A stretch of DNA of 64,000 nt, from the NCBI GenBank assembly GCA_963576475.1, contig OY754968.1, positions 12,201,607 through 12,265,606 of the forward strand, written 5' to 3'. The notes below the pieces were generated by a model. That model saw only the letters and a program-made list of their open reading frames with translations. It did no database searches and was not told the DNA's origin. Of the stretch, positions 42,056 through 52,619 are shown piece after piece. Origin of the DNA: Molanna angustata (lineage: Eukaryota > Arthropoda > Insecta > Trichoptera > Molannidae). The position numbers and the translations under genes were made by a program. The stretch's first letter is position 1; each line of letters opens with the position of its first letter.

Positions 42056-43071
42056 AAACAGGGATGTTCTATGTCTCCAGCTTTATTTAATTGCTACATA
42101 CAACAGGCTATCGATGAACTGAGAGAAGAAATGAGAGATTGGCATGGTGTTAAAATTAAGGGACAAAAATAGACATGATAAGGTATGCAGACGATATCGC
42201 AATGCTAGGGGAAACAGAGGAAGAATTAAATGAGGCTCTCAGAAAGATGGAAGGCCTAACAAGCGATTATTTACAACATGAGGACAACAAAACACAATGC
42301 ATGGTTGCTGGAAGGGAGGAATGCACCGCAAATATTGTTCTGGGGGGCATCGAAATTAAACAGGTGAAAGAATTTGTATATCTGGGAAGCAGAATATCTC
42401 AAGATGGACATTCAACAGCAGATATCAAAAGCAGAATCCACCAGGCAAGAGTCGCCTTCAACAAAAGATCAACAATTTTTGAATTCCCTAATATTCCCAT
42501 CAAAATTAGGAAAAATTTGATCAAGACTCTTGTCTGAAGTGTGCTGCTGTATGGTTGTGAAACATGGACCATCAGCCAACGTGAAACGGGACGTCTGTCT
42601 GCGTTTGAGATGTGGTGCTACAGACGCATGGCTAAAGTTCACTGGTCAGAACACATCAGCAACGACGAGGTACTAATTAGGGTTGGAGAGACAAGGCAAA
42701 TTATGAAAAGAATTGCCCGACAGAGAACAACTTGGATAGGCCACAACATCCGGCACCCGGGCCTGCTTTTTACCATTGTCGAAGGAATGATTTATTTATT
42801 ATTTATTTATTTAAACACTTTATTGTACATTACTTAATAGCTAGTACAAATGACGGACTTATTGCCTATTGGCAATTTCTTCCAGACAACCATCTGTGTA
42901 ATGATTGATGGGTGTAACTGTAGAGGTCGCCCCAGAAACAACTATATAGACCAGATAATCGGTGACGTGCGCTGTAGCAGTTACAAAGAGATGAAGAGAC
43001 GGACGATAGAGATAAGTGGAGGGATCGAGTGTTTGGTGCAGACAAATCCTAGGAAGAAGAAGAAAGCATGA
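42056..43071 (+). pseudogene. Non-LTR retrotransposon RT fragment (RTE-like)
   Basis: This is the most complete RT piece in the window. It opens QGCSMSPALFNCYIQQAIDE, then after one frameshift near 42160 continues with MIRYADDIAML, the polymerase palm motif with the catalytic YADD. Next come VYLGSRISQDGHSTADIKSR, a TGA replacing an expected Trp codon at 42536-42538, LLYGCETWTI, and a GH box. The frame is then interrupted by a 107-bp retroposon (42793-42899) and resumes CNCRGRPRNNYIDQIIGDV to the stop at 43069-43071. The 5' RT fingers and endonuclease are missing, and the left junction lies near 42056. The coding part is otherwise well preserved, so it is a fairly young but dead copy. Confidence 0.85.
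42793..42899 (-). mobile_element. Family F retroposon inserted in the RT fragment
   Basis: This is a 107-bp insert flanked by AATGATT at 42786-42792 and 42900-42906. Removing the insert and one repeat restores the host frame exactly (..EGMI-DGCNC..). On the minus strand it starts with the GTTGTCTGGAAGAAATTGCC hairpin region and ends in an (AAATAAATAAT) tail. It gives the exact limits of family F, which also occurs at 6894, 7022, 13296, 19890, 36600 and, split, at 54422. Confidence 0.85.
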
Positions 43072-43164
43072 AAATATGGAATCGGAAAAAAAAACTTATT
43101 CAAGATACATATAAGTATACAAATATGAAATATATTGAGTATGAAACATATGAGTATAAAAACA

Positions 43165-43230
43165 TTTGAATATTTATTTATTTATTTATTTATTATTTCC
43201 ATCAACGGCTAAATAGCCTTTTATAAGTAC
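43165..43230 (-). repeat. LINE 3' tail with GGCTATTTAGCC hairpin
   Basis: The minus strand reads AAAAGGCTATTTAGCCGTTG, ATGGAAATAATAAATAAATA. This is the same arrangement as the tail at 37920-37955. Confidence 0.45.
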
Positions 43231-43234
43231 ATAC

Positions 43235-44175
43235 AAAATAAAGTAGTACAATCACGTTTAATACATACAATAATATTATAAAATAAAACAAAAAGAGATG
43301 TATAAATGTACGAAATACCTACCAGAATATTTTTTGCATATTATATCTTAACATTTTTTTAAGAAGTAAATACCAAAAACAAAAAGAAACAAACATAAAT
43401 AGCATAAATGAATTATAAACCTAGGTATAAAGTAAATTAAAAAATGTCATTAAAAAAGAATGAAACATAAAAACAGTTGAAAAATAAGCGGTGAAACAAA
43501 ATATAAAAAAGATGCCTAAAAATATGTATACATCCATACAATATGCAATACAAGTATGAAAATATATGAGTGAAAATTATGAAAACCTGAAGAAAAATAG
43601 AAATTTATTACAGGTACCATTATGAGTACGAAAATTTGAAACATATGATTATGAAAATATGAACAACATTTGACTATACTAAAAAATATAAGTATGAAAA
43701 TGCGAAAAAATTAAAAAATTAAACTTATTTTAGGTAAAGGTACATCTTCCATGTTTATGATTCTCTTATATACGCCAAAATCGGTACCTACTACATTTTC
43801 ATTGAAAATTAACACTCATATAAAATCTTTTATACAGGTACGTAGTTTTTATTTATTTATTACCTATTAAATATTTTTTCCTTAAACATTGCACCTTGCC
43901 TTTTAAATAATTAAATTGATACAAAAAAAGTATTAAAATTAAAATTAATATTAGGTATTAAAATTTCTTAACAACAATACAATCAAAGTATTATCAAAGT
44001 TATACCTAACTATTGCGTAAAAACACCTACAAACCGTATTTTACAGTTTTCCAAATTAATACAAAAGTATATATCTCAATTGGGATAATCTCTGTATTTT
44101 TCTTAACTGCAAATTCAACTTTTATCTGCAAAAAATTACCGTCGCTATCGCACTAACAGGGGTCGGCTAACCTTT
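43235..44175. other. Unassigned AT-rich DNA
   Basis: It is repetitive-looking, with TATGAAAATATGA words at 43550-43700 forming a loose degenerate array. No gene. Confidence 0.4.
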
Positions 44176-44179
44176 ATAT

Positions 44180-44434
44180 TTATTTCCATACAAAATCGGG
44201 TACCACTTTAGGCACAAATACAGAAAACTGTTCCCCATACCTCCCGACGATATTTTTTTCCAGCTGAGTTTTTTCTTTCTCTTTTCGTCCAATACCAGCG
44301 TTGAATTCAAGACAGAGAAGGAAAGTGTTCGGTTTATTCATAGAATCCAGTATCTCCCCAGCCACGGTTTCAATAATCCTAAATTTCACCCGCGACGGCA
44401 CAAATGGACTAGAACCAGCAAGAAGCAGCCACAT
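44180..44434 (-). pseudogene. Possible LINE endonuclease-domain remnant
   Basis: The minus-strand frame includes FLLCLEFNAGIGRKEKEK, then NIVGRYGEQF. The order resembles the apurinic-type endonuclease segment GDFNAKIG ... GK(F/Y)G of non-LTR retrotransposons, where the DFN asparagine and aspartate are catalytic. Here the aspartate is replaced by glutamate and the preceding glycine is lost. The rest of the frame is not recognised. The stretch is more GC-rich than its flanks, so an unrelated host sequence remains possible. Confidence 0.35.
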
Positions 44435-44539
44435 CCTTCTGATTTTCAGATATCTTTCGATCGGTGTAACTTGGAATTATCTCCAAAGCCAGCGCTGAAA
44501 ACAAACACTGGCACTGGAAACTTGGTCGAGGCCTGCAAA

Positions 44540-45735
44540 AATGCATCTAAATAAACATATACTACGTGAAAAGAGCAGCTGCATTTTGCGAAAATGCCAA
44601 CTTATATCTCCCTCAGCCTTATCAAAACGTATAAAACCAGCGGAAAATGTCCATTTTTACAGTTTCTCATTATACGAATCCATGAATAAATTCACACTTT
44701 GTAATGTGAATGCGGTTAAACGATACACCTATATTTCCCTTTCAATTGAACCAATCTCATAGAATTGATTTTAATTGTTTGATACTAGAATGCACAATGT
44801 ACTTACCTACATACATTCTTGTAGAAAAATATCTATTCAAGTAGGTATATAGATGTATTTATTGCTTTGCTCAGAAGCATTATTTTTTTATACAGATTAT
44901 CCAATGACATCAGAAAAGTCATAATACCTCGGTAAATAGTGAATGATAGTGAAGAAGTGCGTTTATGTAGGTACTATGCATTAGGTATAACTAAAGTAAT
45001 CAAAGAATGTCATAAATTCACAGTTAAATCCAATACATTTCATCATATTTTTTAAATTTTCTGTCTAAAACGTCACATGTCATGATTCGATTCGAATTTT
45101 GACTATTCAAGAAAATGTTGGTACTTACCTGCCAAATATTGCCATCTCATCGACTTTTAATGCCTTTCTTGTTTTTTTTTTATTTTTTAGCATAAACATA
45201 CTCATCCAACTTATGATGAATGATCTTTTATATTCGCCATAACATACATAATAACTGAAAAAGAACAAAATAAACTAAAATACTGGAATAGAACAAAGTT
45301 ATTGATATTGTGAACTTTTGGTACAAAAGATCGCAAAATGAAGTAGGTAGTGTTAAAAGGAAATCGATATTTGAAAATTATTTCTATGAAACAAAACAAA
45401 GAATTGAATATTATATCAAAATAAAAGGCATTTAAAAACTATAAAGTTAAATATAAAAAGCCCTGACTATGATCGTTTCCTCTTTCATAAATTGATATGA
45501 AAAAATAATGCAACAGAGAACTGCACTTTTCAAGAAAACTCAGACATTTTCAACAAACAAGACTATGGATGTCTATTTTAAATAAAGCTATGTTTACATT
45601 TCAATCCGATAAGAACTTTACTTTTGTTTTCCATGTACCTAAAGTACTTATTCACTGTTTATTATTCATTTTTACAATTATTGAAATATATCGTTTCAAA
45701 ATAAATATTCATTAATAAATTGATAATAATAAATT
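44540..45735. other. No feature recognised
   Basis: AT-rich DNA, no supported gene. Confidence 0.4.
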
Positions 45736-45740
45736 TAACC

Positions 45741-46240
45741 ACCTTGGCAGTATTGACTCAGATACGGAGATCAGGTGCAGAATTGAGGTAGCAATCCTTA
45801 TTCTGCAACGAAAAGCTCGATATGGACCTAAGACAGAGGATGATAAAATGTTATTTGTGATCTGTGTTGTTATATGGCTATGAGACTTGGACGCTGAAGG
45901 TCAATACCATAAATATGTTGAAAGCTTTTGAGACGTGGTTGCATCGCAGAATGCTCAAAATCCCTTGGACAGATCTGGTTGCAAATTCAAAAGTCTTAAG
46001 TCGAACCAGGACAATCAAGCAACTCCTGTCTACAATAAAGGTCCGCAAGATCGCATATCTGGGACACATAATGAGGGGAGCAAAATGCCACTTGATCTAA
46101 TTAATACTGGAGAGCATGATAGACGGTCTCCTGGCTGCGTGATATCAGGGAATGGACGGGCTTCAGAACTATGGAGCAGATATTCGCCAGAGCGATCGCC
46201 AACGTCGGGGTTTCCTTACAGGGCACTAGAAGAAGATAAA
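45741..46240 (+). pseudogene. Family D LINE (RTE-like), C-terminal fragment
   Basis: In one frame it reads HLGSIDSDTEIRCRIEVA, in a second LLYGYETWTLKVNTINMLKA, FETWLHRRMLKIPWTDLVAN, then KIAYLGHIMRG, and in a third VSWLRDIREWTGFRTMEQI before GGGCACTAGAAGAAG. At least two frameshifts and a deletion break it. The blocks are those after the RT palm in RTE-type elements (LLYG.ETWT, RRMLKI.WT, YLGH.MR, WL..IREWTG). Confidence 0.75.
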
Positions 46241-46259
46241 ATAGATTATTGAAATTAAT

Positions 46260-46425
46260 AGGGAAATATTTTTTATATCATAAGAAATATTTATTGCACG
46301 TGTAAAAAAAGCGTTCTATTATGCATAGAATAAAGACGATACACCAGAGTAGTTTAGACACGAGTTCAGAGAGAAAATGGTATAGTTAGATAATAATGTG
46401 CACATGGAAGGTTGTTTTGGATATT
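46260..46425. other. No feature recognised
   Basis: Short AT-rich spacer. Confidence 0.4.
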
Positions 46426-46429
46426 ACTC

Positions 46430-46690
46430 TGAAACCAGGAAAATTTTCCGCGGGTCCCTGTAAAACAAACGAGCCGCGATCCGAATGGCTTTTCCCATAC
46501 TTTTATGGCCACCTACACCCGTTTCGGCAAAAATAACATCGTTTTATATTCAAACGATGTTAGCGCCATCAAAGTTGCATTAAATGGAGGCACTAAAATA
46601 TAGCAAGAGACACCTAGCGGCACTCCAACCAAGCTGGGAGGGCGAAATGGTTTTTATTACCGGCGTATGTAAAATATCTAATTCTGTTAT
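46430..46690. other. Unique GC-richer block with 11-bp hairpin
   Basis: It contains a perfect inverted repeat TAACATCGTTT / AAACGATGTTA (46534-46544, 46552-46562, 7-base loop), preceded by TACTTTTATGGCCACC. TTTATGG is an Abd-B/posterior-Hox type core. It also has TTTTCCGCGGGTCCC and CCTAGCGGCACTCC. No repeat match or coding frame. It is the best candidate in the window for conserved regulatory DNA, on appearance only. Confidence 0.35.
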
Positions 46691-46699
46691 TGAACACCC

Positions 46700-47110
46700 T
46701 GTCCCGACACGGGGGTCGTAAAACGCTATTCGTTATTTTAATTTAGAATTTTTTACAGCTTCGATGGTATCTACCTTCCAATGTACCTGCATTGGGAAAT
46801 TCTATACCGAAAGTAATTTAAACCCTTTAAAATGTGCGTAGCAATAAAAAGTACCTACCTATGGTTTCCATTTATAAATAAAATTTAAATCATAGGTACC
46901 AACACGAATAGTTCTTTCACACTTTGAATTTTTTATCTGCAAAAGTGTTCGAAAATGAAACAAATAATCAATAATGGCTATATAGGTACAATCCTTTCAT
47001 TTTAAAAAGATAAATTGTCTTCAGTGATTGGTGTAAAATATCGTAGAATTTATTTATTTTACTATTACAAAATCTTTAAGATTACAAAAACATTGGTAAA
47101 GTACAATAAA
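46700..47110. other. No feature recognised
   Basis: AT-rich, apart from TGTCCCGACACGGGGGTCG near 46700-46720. No gene. Confidence 0.35.
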
Positions 47111-47117
47111 TCTACTT

Positions 47118-47285
47118 CTTCTTTGGTGTCCTGTCAGGAACCTTCGACGTTTGTCCAGCGCAGCCTGGAATATCTGTTCCGCAGTTCTGTAGCCCGTCCA
47201 TTCCCTGATATGACAGCCAGGACTTCTGCCTCCTTCCAGTCCCTTGTATCTTACCCTCCAGTATTAATAGCAGCTATGCAATATT
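47118..47285 (-). pseudogene. Family D LINE, 3' terminal fragment
   Basis: The minus strand reads HIREWTGYRTAEQIFQAALD, KRRRFLTGHQRR, then GAAGAAG. It corresponds to the end of the copy at 45741-46240, only 0.9 kb away and in opposite orientation. A frameshift lies just before IREWTG. Confidence 0.65.
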
Positions 47286-47289
47286 GTCA

Positions 47290-47725
47290 TTGGCGTCATT
47301 ATGGATGTATTTATAAATACCTAATCAACTATTTTCTAAATAATTTATCTTATTTCGCAATATATGTAACTACTGTTATAAATATTAGTAAATAAATTGT
47401 ATATCTTTTTATCATGCATTATGAATGAAATGAAATATTTTGATATTGAGTCCGATCCGATTATGTAGATTCATATTTTGATTTATGAATCAGATTTCGT
47501 GTTTTATGTAGGTAAATACGTATCAATTCAAGTTACAATATTAGTATTCAATGGGTCAGCATCGCAGGGTAAAGAATAATATACAGAGCTGATATAAACT
47601 ACGACTTTTGGTCAGTAGATTGGTACATAATGTGAGGTGAAACGGGGGTATCCCAAATACATTCAATGTTTTAATTTATATACCGTATATTAATTAATAA
47701 TTTATATAGTAATTTAATTACACAT
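47290..47725. other. No feature recognised
   Basis: AT-rich, no supported feature. Confidence 0.4.
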
Positions 47726-47732
47726 TTATTAG

Positions 47733-48004
47733 CTGTGAGGCACCGGCTTAGAATAATGCTTCCACACTTTTCTATTATTGTTTTCGAATGACCCGTAAGA
47801 GCCGGGTAATCGAAAATAAAACAGGCAACAATAACAGTTTACATAGTTCAGCAATGAGGTTCACGACCCATTCTGAATGTAACGCCTTTTTAGGTGAGAC
47901 GAGACGGGTGTGTGGGTATAAATGCATGTGTTGTGCTCTCTTTTATAAGGTGATGTACACCTGTCGCTGGTTACCCCACATCGTGGGAAATGCCGTGATG
48001 GTAT
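47733..48004 (+). repeat. Family K repeat, fullest copy
   Basis: About 270 bp: CTGTGAGGCACCGGCTTAGA at the start, GACCCGTAAGAGCCGGG, GTGGGTATAAATGCATG, then GTCGCTGGTTACCCCACATC and the end GTGGGAAATGCCGTGATGG, TAT. The end closely resembles the family A LINE end. Other copies: 1636-1862 and 36490-36565. The 72-codon frame over it matches no family that I know. Confidence 0.6.
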
Positions 48005-48009
48005 AAAAT

Positions 48010-48540
48010 TAATGTAGTAGTAAATGTATTTGCTTTTCGAAATTTTAAACCCCTTCGTTAACAAAACGTACTTTTTTATATTAGTGTTGAGAAGGTAGGT
48101 ACTCAATTTTCATTACAAACCATTCGAAAAGTATTCAAATACGATATTTTGATTTCAATCAAATTTTGGTGGCGGTGTGTACCAAAAATGTTTATCATGT
48201 CTAATAAATTATTGGTCTGTGGTAAGTAGGTATCTATTTTTCTCTCTTGTAGTTCTGAACGTACCTACCTATTTTAATTTAAGTAACAACTAATCCATGG
48301 TGTAAATAAAGAAATTATTGTAAGGTTTTGATACAATGATCTCTATATTTGCTTTACTTATGAGTTATTTTCTGGGAATTCAACCGATACAACCCGGTAT
48401 AAAAATAATTCATAACTTGATGTGAAGGTAGAAAATATGACATTAATAATGGTGCAAAAACTTTGTTAAAAACCACTTGGTGAGTAAAAATTAAATACTA
48501 CTAGTTTCGGGAGAGAGTAAAAAATATGAATTGATTTTTA
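48010..48540. other. No feature recognised
   Basis: AT-rich DNA; nothing supported. Confidence 0.4.
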
Positions 48541-48568
48541 AACAAATTCTATTTGTGTAAAATCGCCC

Positions 48569-48790
48569 TTAGGCTTTATCGAGGTCACGCCACACAGTTT
48601 TACGTTTAATTTGAAGTTCCGCGATGTTGGCTCGAAGTCTTTTTAATATTTCACTATCAACGCGTGAGATCTTGAAATTGTGAAAGACATGATTCAAGTA
48701 GATTATACTTAAACCGGCGATTTCCCTTGCTATTATAAAACAAAGGCAGTTGGTTATCGAGAAGGTGCCTTTCCTGTAGGAAATGACCAA
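48569..48790 (-). CDS. Unknown; coding-like end of an open frame (possible last exon)
   Basis: The minus-strand frame ends SEILKRLRANIAELQIKRKT, VWRDLDKA, stop. The last ~32 codons are hydrophilic and predicted helical, and use more G/C in third positions (CGA GCC AAC ATC GCG) than anything nearby. They look like a real protein end rather than a LINE block. A plausible splice acceptor on the minus strand (CTTTGTTTTATAATAG, then CAAGGG) lies about 160 bases before the stop (near 48730), so the true exon may start there and not at the upstream Met. I do not recognise the protein. It could be a host exon, an unrecognised transposon, or chance. Confidence 0.3.
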   Translation of the reverse strand: MVISYRKGTFSITNCLCFIIAREIAGLSIIYLNHVFHNFKISRVDSEILKRLRANIAELQIKRKTVWRDLDKA

Positions 48791-48977
48791 TCACATACAA
48801 ACAAGTGTTATTTGCTGCACGCGGATCCTTAATTACATAAACTTAATGGAATATTTAAGTAAACGTTGAAGGAATAACCCGACATTGATAGACCAGTCGA
48901 AGGTTTTACGAAAGTATCTACTGTATCTACTTGTAACTGGGTATGTTTCTCTCTTTTACACTTTATTTGTACCTATT

Positions 48978-49180
48978 GCTTCTCGATCAACTAACATTTA
49001 GGTACTATGTCTAATATTTAACAAACACCCAATAATAAGTTGCCACGTTCTCGAGACTTTATATATATATATATATATATTTATTAGGTATTTATCGTCC
49101 CACATATCCAGACTGAAAAAAACTATTAAAAAAGTATCTTTACCGGTATCTTCTATCCAGCAGAGCCATTGTAGAAAAAG
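48978..49180 (-). repeat. SINE Z, degraded, with (TA)n expansion
   Basis: GCTTCTCGATCAACTAACAT, CACCCAATAATAAGTTGCCA and CCAGACTGAAAA are recognisable. A pure (AT) run of about 24 bp (49057-49080) sits in the middle, and the tRNA-like half is nearly gone (TCTTTACCGGTATCTTC). Confidence 0.55.
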
Positions 49181-49184
49181 GTTA

Positions 49185-49730
49185 TTTGATTTTGCTGTAA
49201 AATTGTTGGTAGGTACATTCCAAAGTAATTCACAGTAATTACTGAATTGATCTTGAAGAGATTGTCGTCTACTTAAATGTGGTAAAAATATAATTTTTAT
49301 ATTTCTGTAAAAATTCTTGGATTGAAAAGTTTAAGATATTATTGAATTGGTAGTTAAGAGATTGATTCAACCATCATAAAAGAAATCAATTGTCTCGTAA
49401 TACAATACAAGCAATAACACGATTTTAGTGAAACAATAAAATTATACAAAATTAGGTATGTTAACAATACAAAATTAATACAAAATAATAGTTTATTGTA
49501 TTTTTTATATCAATGAACCTAACATTATAACAACCCATCAGATGAGTGCCAATTGTACTAAAAATAATGTTTTTATTTTAAATGTTAAAGTATTATTTTT
49601 TGATAATCCATGATACATCTATTTTTCCCCGCCTTTTTATTGGTTGTTTGTCATGTTATGTTTTTAAAAATACCATTGAATATCATTTAATATCCTGAAA
49701 AATAATGAGTTTATTTGATTAATCTCACTA
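49185..49730. other. No feature recognised
   Basis: AT-rich DNA without a supported feature. Confidence 0.4.
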
Positions 49731-49737
49731 GTTCAAG

Positions 49738-49845
49738 TCGCGGAACGAGGATGGAAACAGAGTGCAAGATCGAGATAAATTGACATCTTGGAAGAGGCCT
49801 ATATGCCCTATATCCAGCTGTGGAAAAATGGCTGAAGAGAAAGAG
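49738..49845 (+). pseudogene. Family C LINE, 3' terminal fragment
   Basis: It reads NRVQDRDKLTSWKRP in one frame and LEEAYMPYIQLWKNG, stop, in the next, followed by GAAGAGAAAGAG. It corresponds to the EEAYIQQW end at 34875-34996. Confidence 0.55.
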
Positions 49846-49849
49846 TCGA

Positions 49850-50440
49850 AATCTTCTTTTAATTACCTCGTAAGCCTATTGGTGCATTATATGTTCACAA
49901 AATAAATTTGATTCGTTTTTGCCATGCAAAATCTCAAGACGAATCATAAGCAAAGAGAAAAAAGAATAGAATACTATTCACCAAAAGTTTTCTCACAATA
50001 TTTTGTATGCAATAAATGGTTGTCTAATATTTTGAAAGGAAATGGGTCTGTTGTTTGTTGCATATAATCTAATAATAATACGAATGGATGTTCCCAGACT
50101 ATTTCAGCTGTCAAACGACTTTACAACTTTGAATATACAAATAACACTTAATTGTGCATCGATGTTCAGTCTTAGAACACAACAGAACAGGGATATCGCT
50201 TCATGGTTTTATATTTAATTCCAATCATTATGTTCCTCTGATTGACGGATCGCTAGCTATATTATATGTACGCACACATTATATGTAAAACCGCCTATCT
50301 GCAATTCTAAGTCCCTTCAGAATACTGTAAGAACGTAGGTACATCACCAAATTTAACTCTCTTGCATCCTCAAGTCTCCGAAGTAGGTAGGCCAATTATT
50401 TTAAAAAGAAAATCTTTGTAGGTTGCGTTCCCCTGGTACT
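49850..50440. other. No feature recognised
   Basis: AT-rich spacer. Confidence 0.4.
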
Positions 50441-50451
50441 GAAGTATAGCT

Positions 50452-50712
50452 GTGAAACTCTTTTGTATAAACAGAATGCTACATAATTTAGTAGTAACAT
50501 ATAGAGCCATGGAAAGGAGAATGCCGAGGATTTCTTGAAATAGATAGAAAAACTAACTTCTGGATAAGAGAGAAAACCAAAGTAACCGACGTTTTTCAAA
50601 AGGTTGCCAACAAGCTGAGCAAGGCATGTCGCCCGAACCTCAGACTCCAGATGGACTAAGAAAATGCTGGAATGGCGACTAAGAGGCCTCATACTAGATG
50701 GTCTGACGATAG
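50452..50712 (+). pseudogene. Family C LINE, C-terminal fragment
   Basis: It reads TYRAMERRMPRISL, a stop, then WIREKTKVTDVFQKVANKLS, RPNLRLQMD, and in another frame MLEWRLRG-like codons ending PHTRWSDD. It covers the same segment as the start of the copy at 37353 (QRAMERSMLGL..ERTKVT). Several stops and frameshifts. The end with EEAYIQQW is missing. Confidence 0.6.
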
Positions 50713-50714
50713 TA

Positions 50715-51180
50715 GTAATACATTTATTGAGACGAGAAGTTTACAAATGACAATTCATCAACTTTTCGTCTCAAGACCATGGACCATCATAATACCATGC
50801 TCAACTATGTATGTTGCAGGAAGCAGCTGATTTTCCACATGATAATAATAGGTCTGCCCAAGACGTCACCAAATAGTAGCAACTAAGCAAATTGTGGAAA
50901 AAACCTCATGTATGGGTTATGTATATTATTTCTTAATTTCATTGATACAGAAATTAGGTATCATTCGTATCTTGCACTCGGTAAATGTCATTTTTATGTA
51001 GACATTATTATTTTAATCTCTCTCCTTATTTAAAGGCTTTTGTTTTATCACCGTTACCAGTGTTATTTTACTGCAAATCTTATGTAAATACGTTTTAGGC
51101 GATGATTGTTTTTTTTATTTAAATTAATATTTAGTAGTATGTGACAGACGCCTGTCATTGGAGCATTGGAGACCTTATGT
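50715..51180. other. No feature recognised
   Basis: No gene seen. Confidence 0.4.
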
Positions 51181-51184
51181 GTTG

Positions 51185-51236
51185 GTATCATGTGTTAACT
51201 TGTGTGTATATTTCAATGTTCTGTTGGTGTCTTTAA

Positions 51237-51279
<43 letters not shown>

Positions 51280-51285
51280 ATACAA
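51185..51285 (+). repeat. LINE tail with (AAAT)12 microsatellite
   Basis: ATTTCAATGTTCTGTTGGTG, TCTTT is followed by about 12 AAAT units (51234-51282). It looks like the 3' end of a non-LTR element whose body is gone. Confidence 0.6.
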
Positions 51286-51507
51286 TAGACTTATTTTGTA
51301 AGAAAAATAAATGAAGCATCTATACAAAATAATTCATCAAAATATCAACGTAGAATTCTAATCGTGTAATTGACACAAAAAACTTGTTACAATCTCGTGA
51401 TTTTTCTAAACATGAGGAAAAATCGGAATAGTGATACCTATCCAAATATATATTCTATTTTTCAACATTATTGCAATTTCTTGTGGCACATTGTGTAAAT
51501 GAAATAA

Positions 51508-51534
51508 GGTTTAAAACAAACATTGTTTTAAACC
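51508..51534. repeat. Perfect 12-bp hairpin
   Basis: GGTTTAAAACAA and TTGTTTTAAACC separated by ACA. Isolated, and not a terminator in this eukaryotic context. Confidence 0.6.
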
Positions 51535-51539
51535 ACCGC

Positions 51540-52150
51540 TTTTAAAATTCTAATCGGACGTTTTGAAGCTGAACTGCTTTCTATTTTATTTCTTGACAAA
51601 CGTTTATTTTTAAAATAAACCGATTGTTGTTTTTAGGGTCGAGAAATTAAAATCGTTGCATTTGGTTGCTTTTGAATCTGGATGGCATCGTTGGTACGGT
51701 ACAACATTTAAGCCGTTGAAGAAAAGCGTAGCGGGCAAGAGGTCACAAGCCTGATTGTAATTTGCTGAGCTAGCAGATATGTATGTAGATATGTATATCT
51801 GATAATATGTATGTAGGTTGGTAAGTACATAATAAAATATCGCCGAGAAGCGCGCTACTCCGGTGTGGAGGGGGAAAACAGATAATGCAAATTATAGAGC
51901 AATTTTAACGTCCAATAGCGGTCGGAATCAGACTTTATATTTGATGTACCTACATAGAGACTCTTTATCTTATTCTTGTCTAGGACGCACATCAATCGTT
52001 TTATGCTGTCAATGTACATATATTATGTATACTAAAATTATAATGCATAATATACCTACAACTAATGATAAACCAGTATTTCTATACATACATAATGCAT
52101 AAACACAAGTTCGTGCTTAACTGAACTTCGCTATACCAAACTTATTTTGA
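51540..52150. other. No feature recognised
   Basis: No gene or repeat supported. Confidence 0.4.
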
Positions 52151-52152
52151 AT

Positions 52153-52245
52153 ACTAGTTGCATGTAACTCATGAGATCCAACTGTCGATAGTTATATTAT
52201 GTATAGCTGAAGAATAAGTACCAAACTATAAATCCATATATACAA
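52153..52245. repeat. CTAG-terminated repeat, copy 1 (Helitron-like end)
   Basis: ACTAGTTGCATGTAACTCAT, GAGATCCAACTGTCGATA opens the copy. On the minus strand it ends in a small hairpin-like segment, then CTAG followed by T, as Helitron 3' ends do. It is directly repeated as copy 2 with a 93-bp period. Confidence 0.5.
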
Positions 52246-52390
52246 ACTAGTTGCATGTAACACATGAGATCCAACTGTCGATGGCGATAGTATGCATAAT
52301 CAAAGAATACGTACCAAACTATAAACAACACAAAGTAATAAATATTTGAAGATATTTTATTTTCTACATAAAACATGTAGGTATGTTTGT
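52246..52390. repeat. CTAG-terminated repeat, copy 2
   Basis: Same start, ACTAGTTGCATGTAACACAT, GAGATCCAACTGTCGATGGC. It runs on to AGATATTTTATTTTCTACAT, a block shared with copy 3 near 53545-53575. On the minus strand the hairpin CATGT-GTT-ACATG precedes CAACTAG and T. Confidence 0.5.
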
Positions 52391-52619
52391 CAGGATAGGA
52401 TAGTATGGAGGTCAGTCTGTTTTTCCTACACAGAATATGAAAACAGCATGATGGTATTTATGTATGTTTGGAGATTTAAGTATCAAACGATTAAGTCATC
52501 TAACATATTTTGTATAGGCGACTGACATACAAATTGTATGAAGCAATGTCGTCACTAAATTCAATTTTTATAAAAATAGTTAAAAAAAAATTGAGATGTA
52601 CTAATACAATTTTTATATT

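Noticed and set aside
47015..47395. 126-codon plus-strand frame
   Set aside because: Crosses the antisense of a family D LINE end; the rest is AT-rich.
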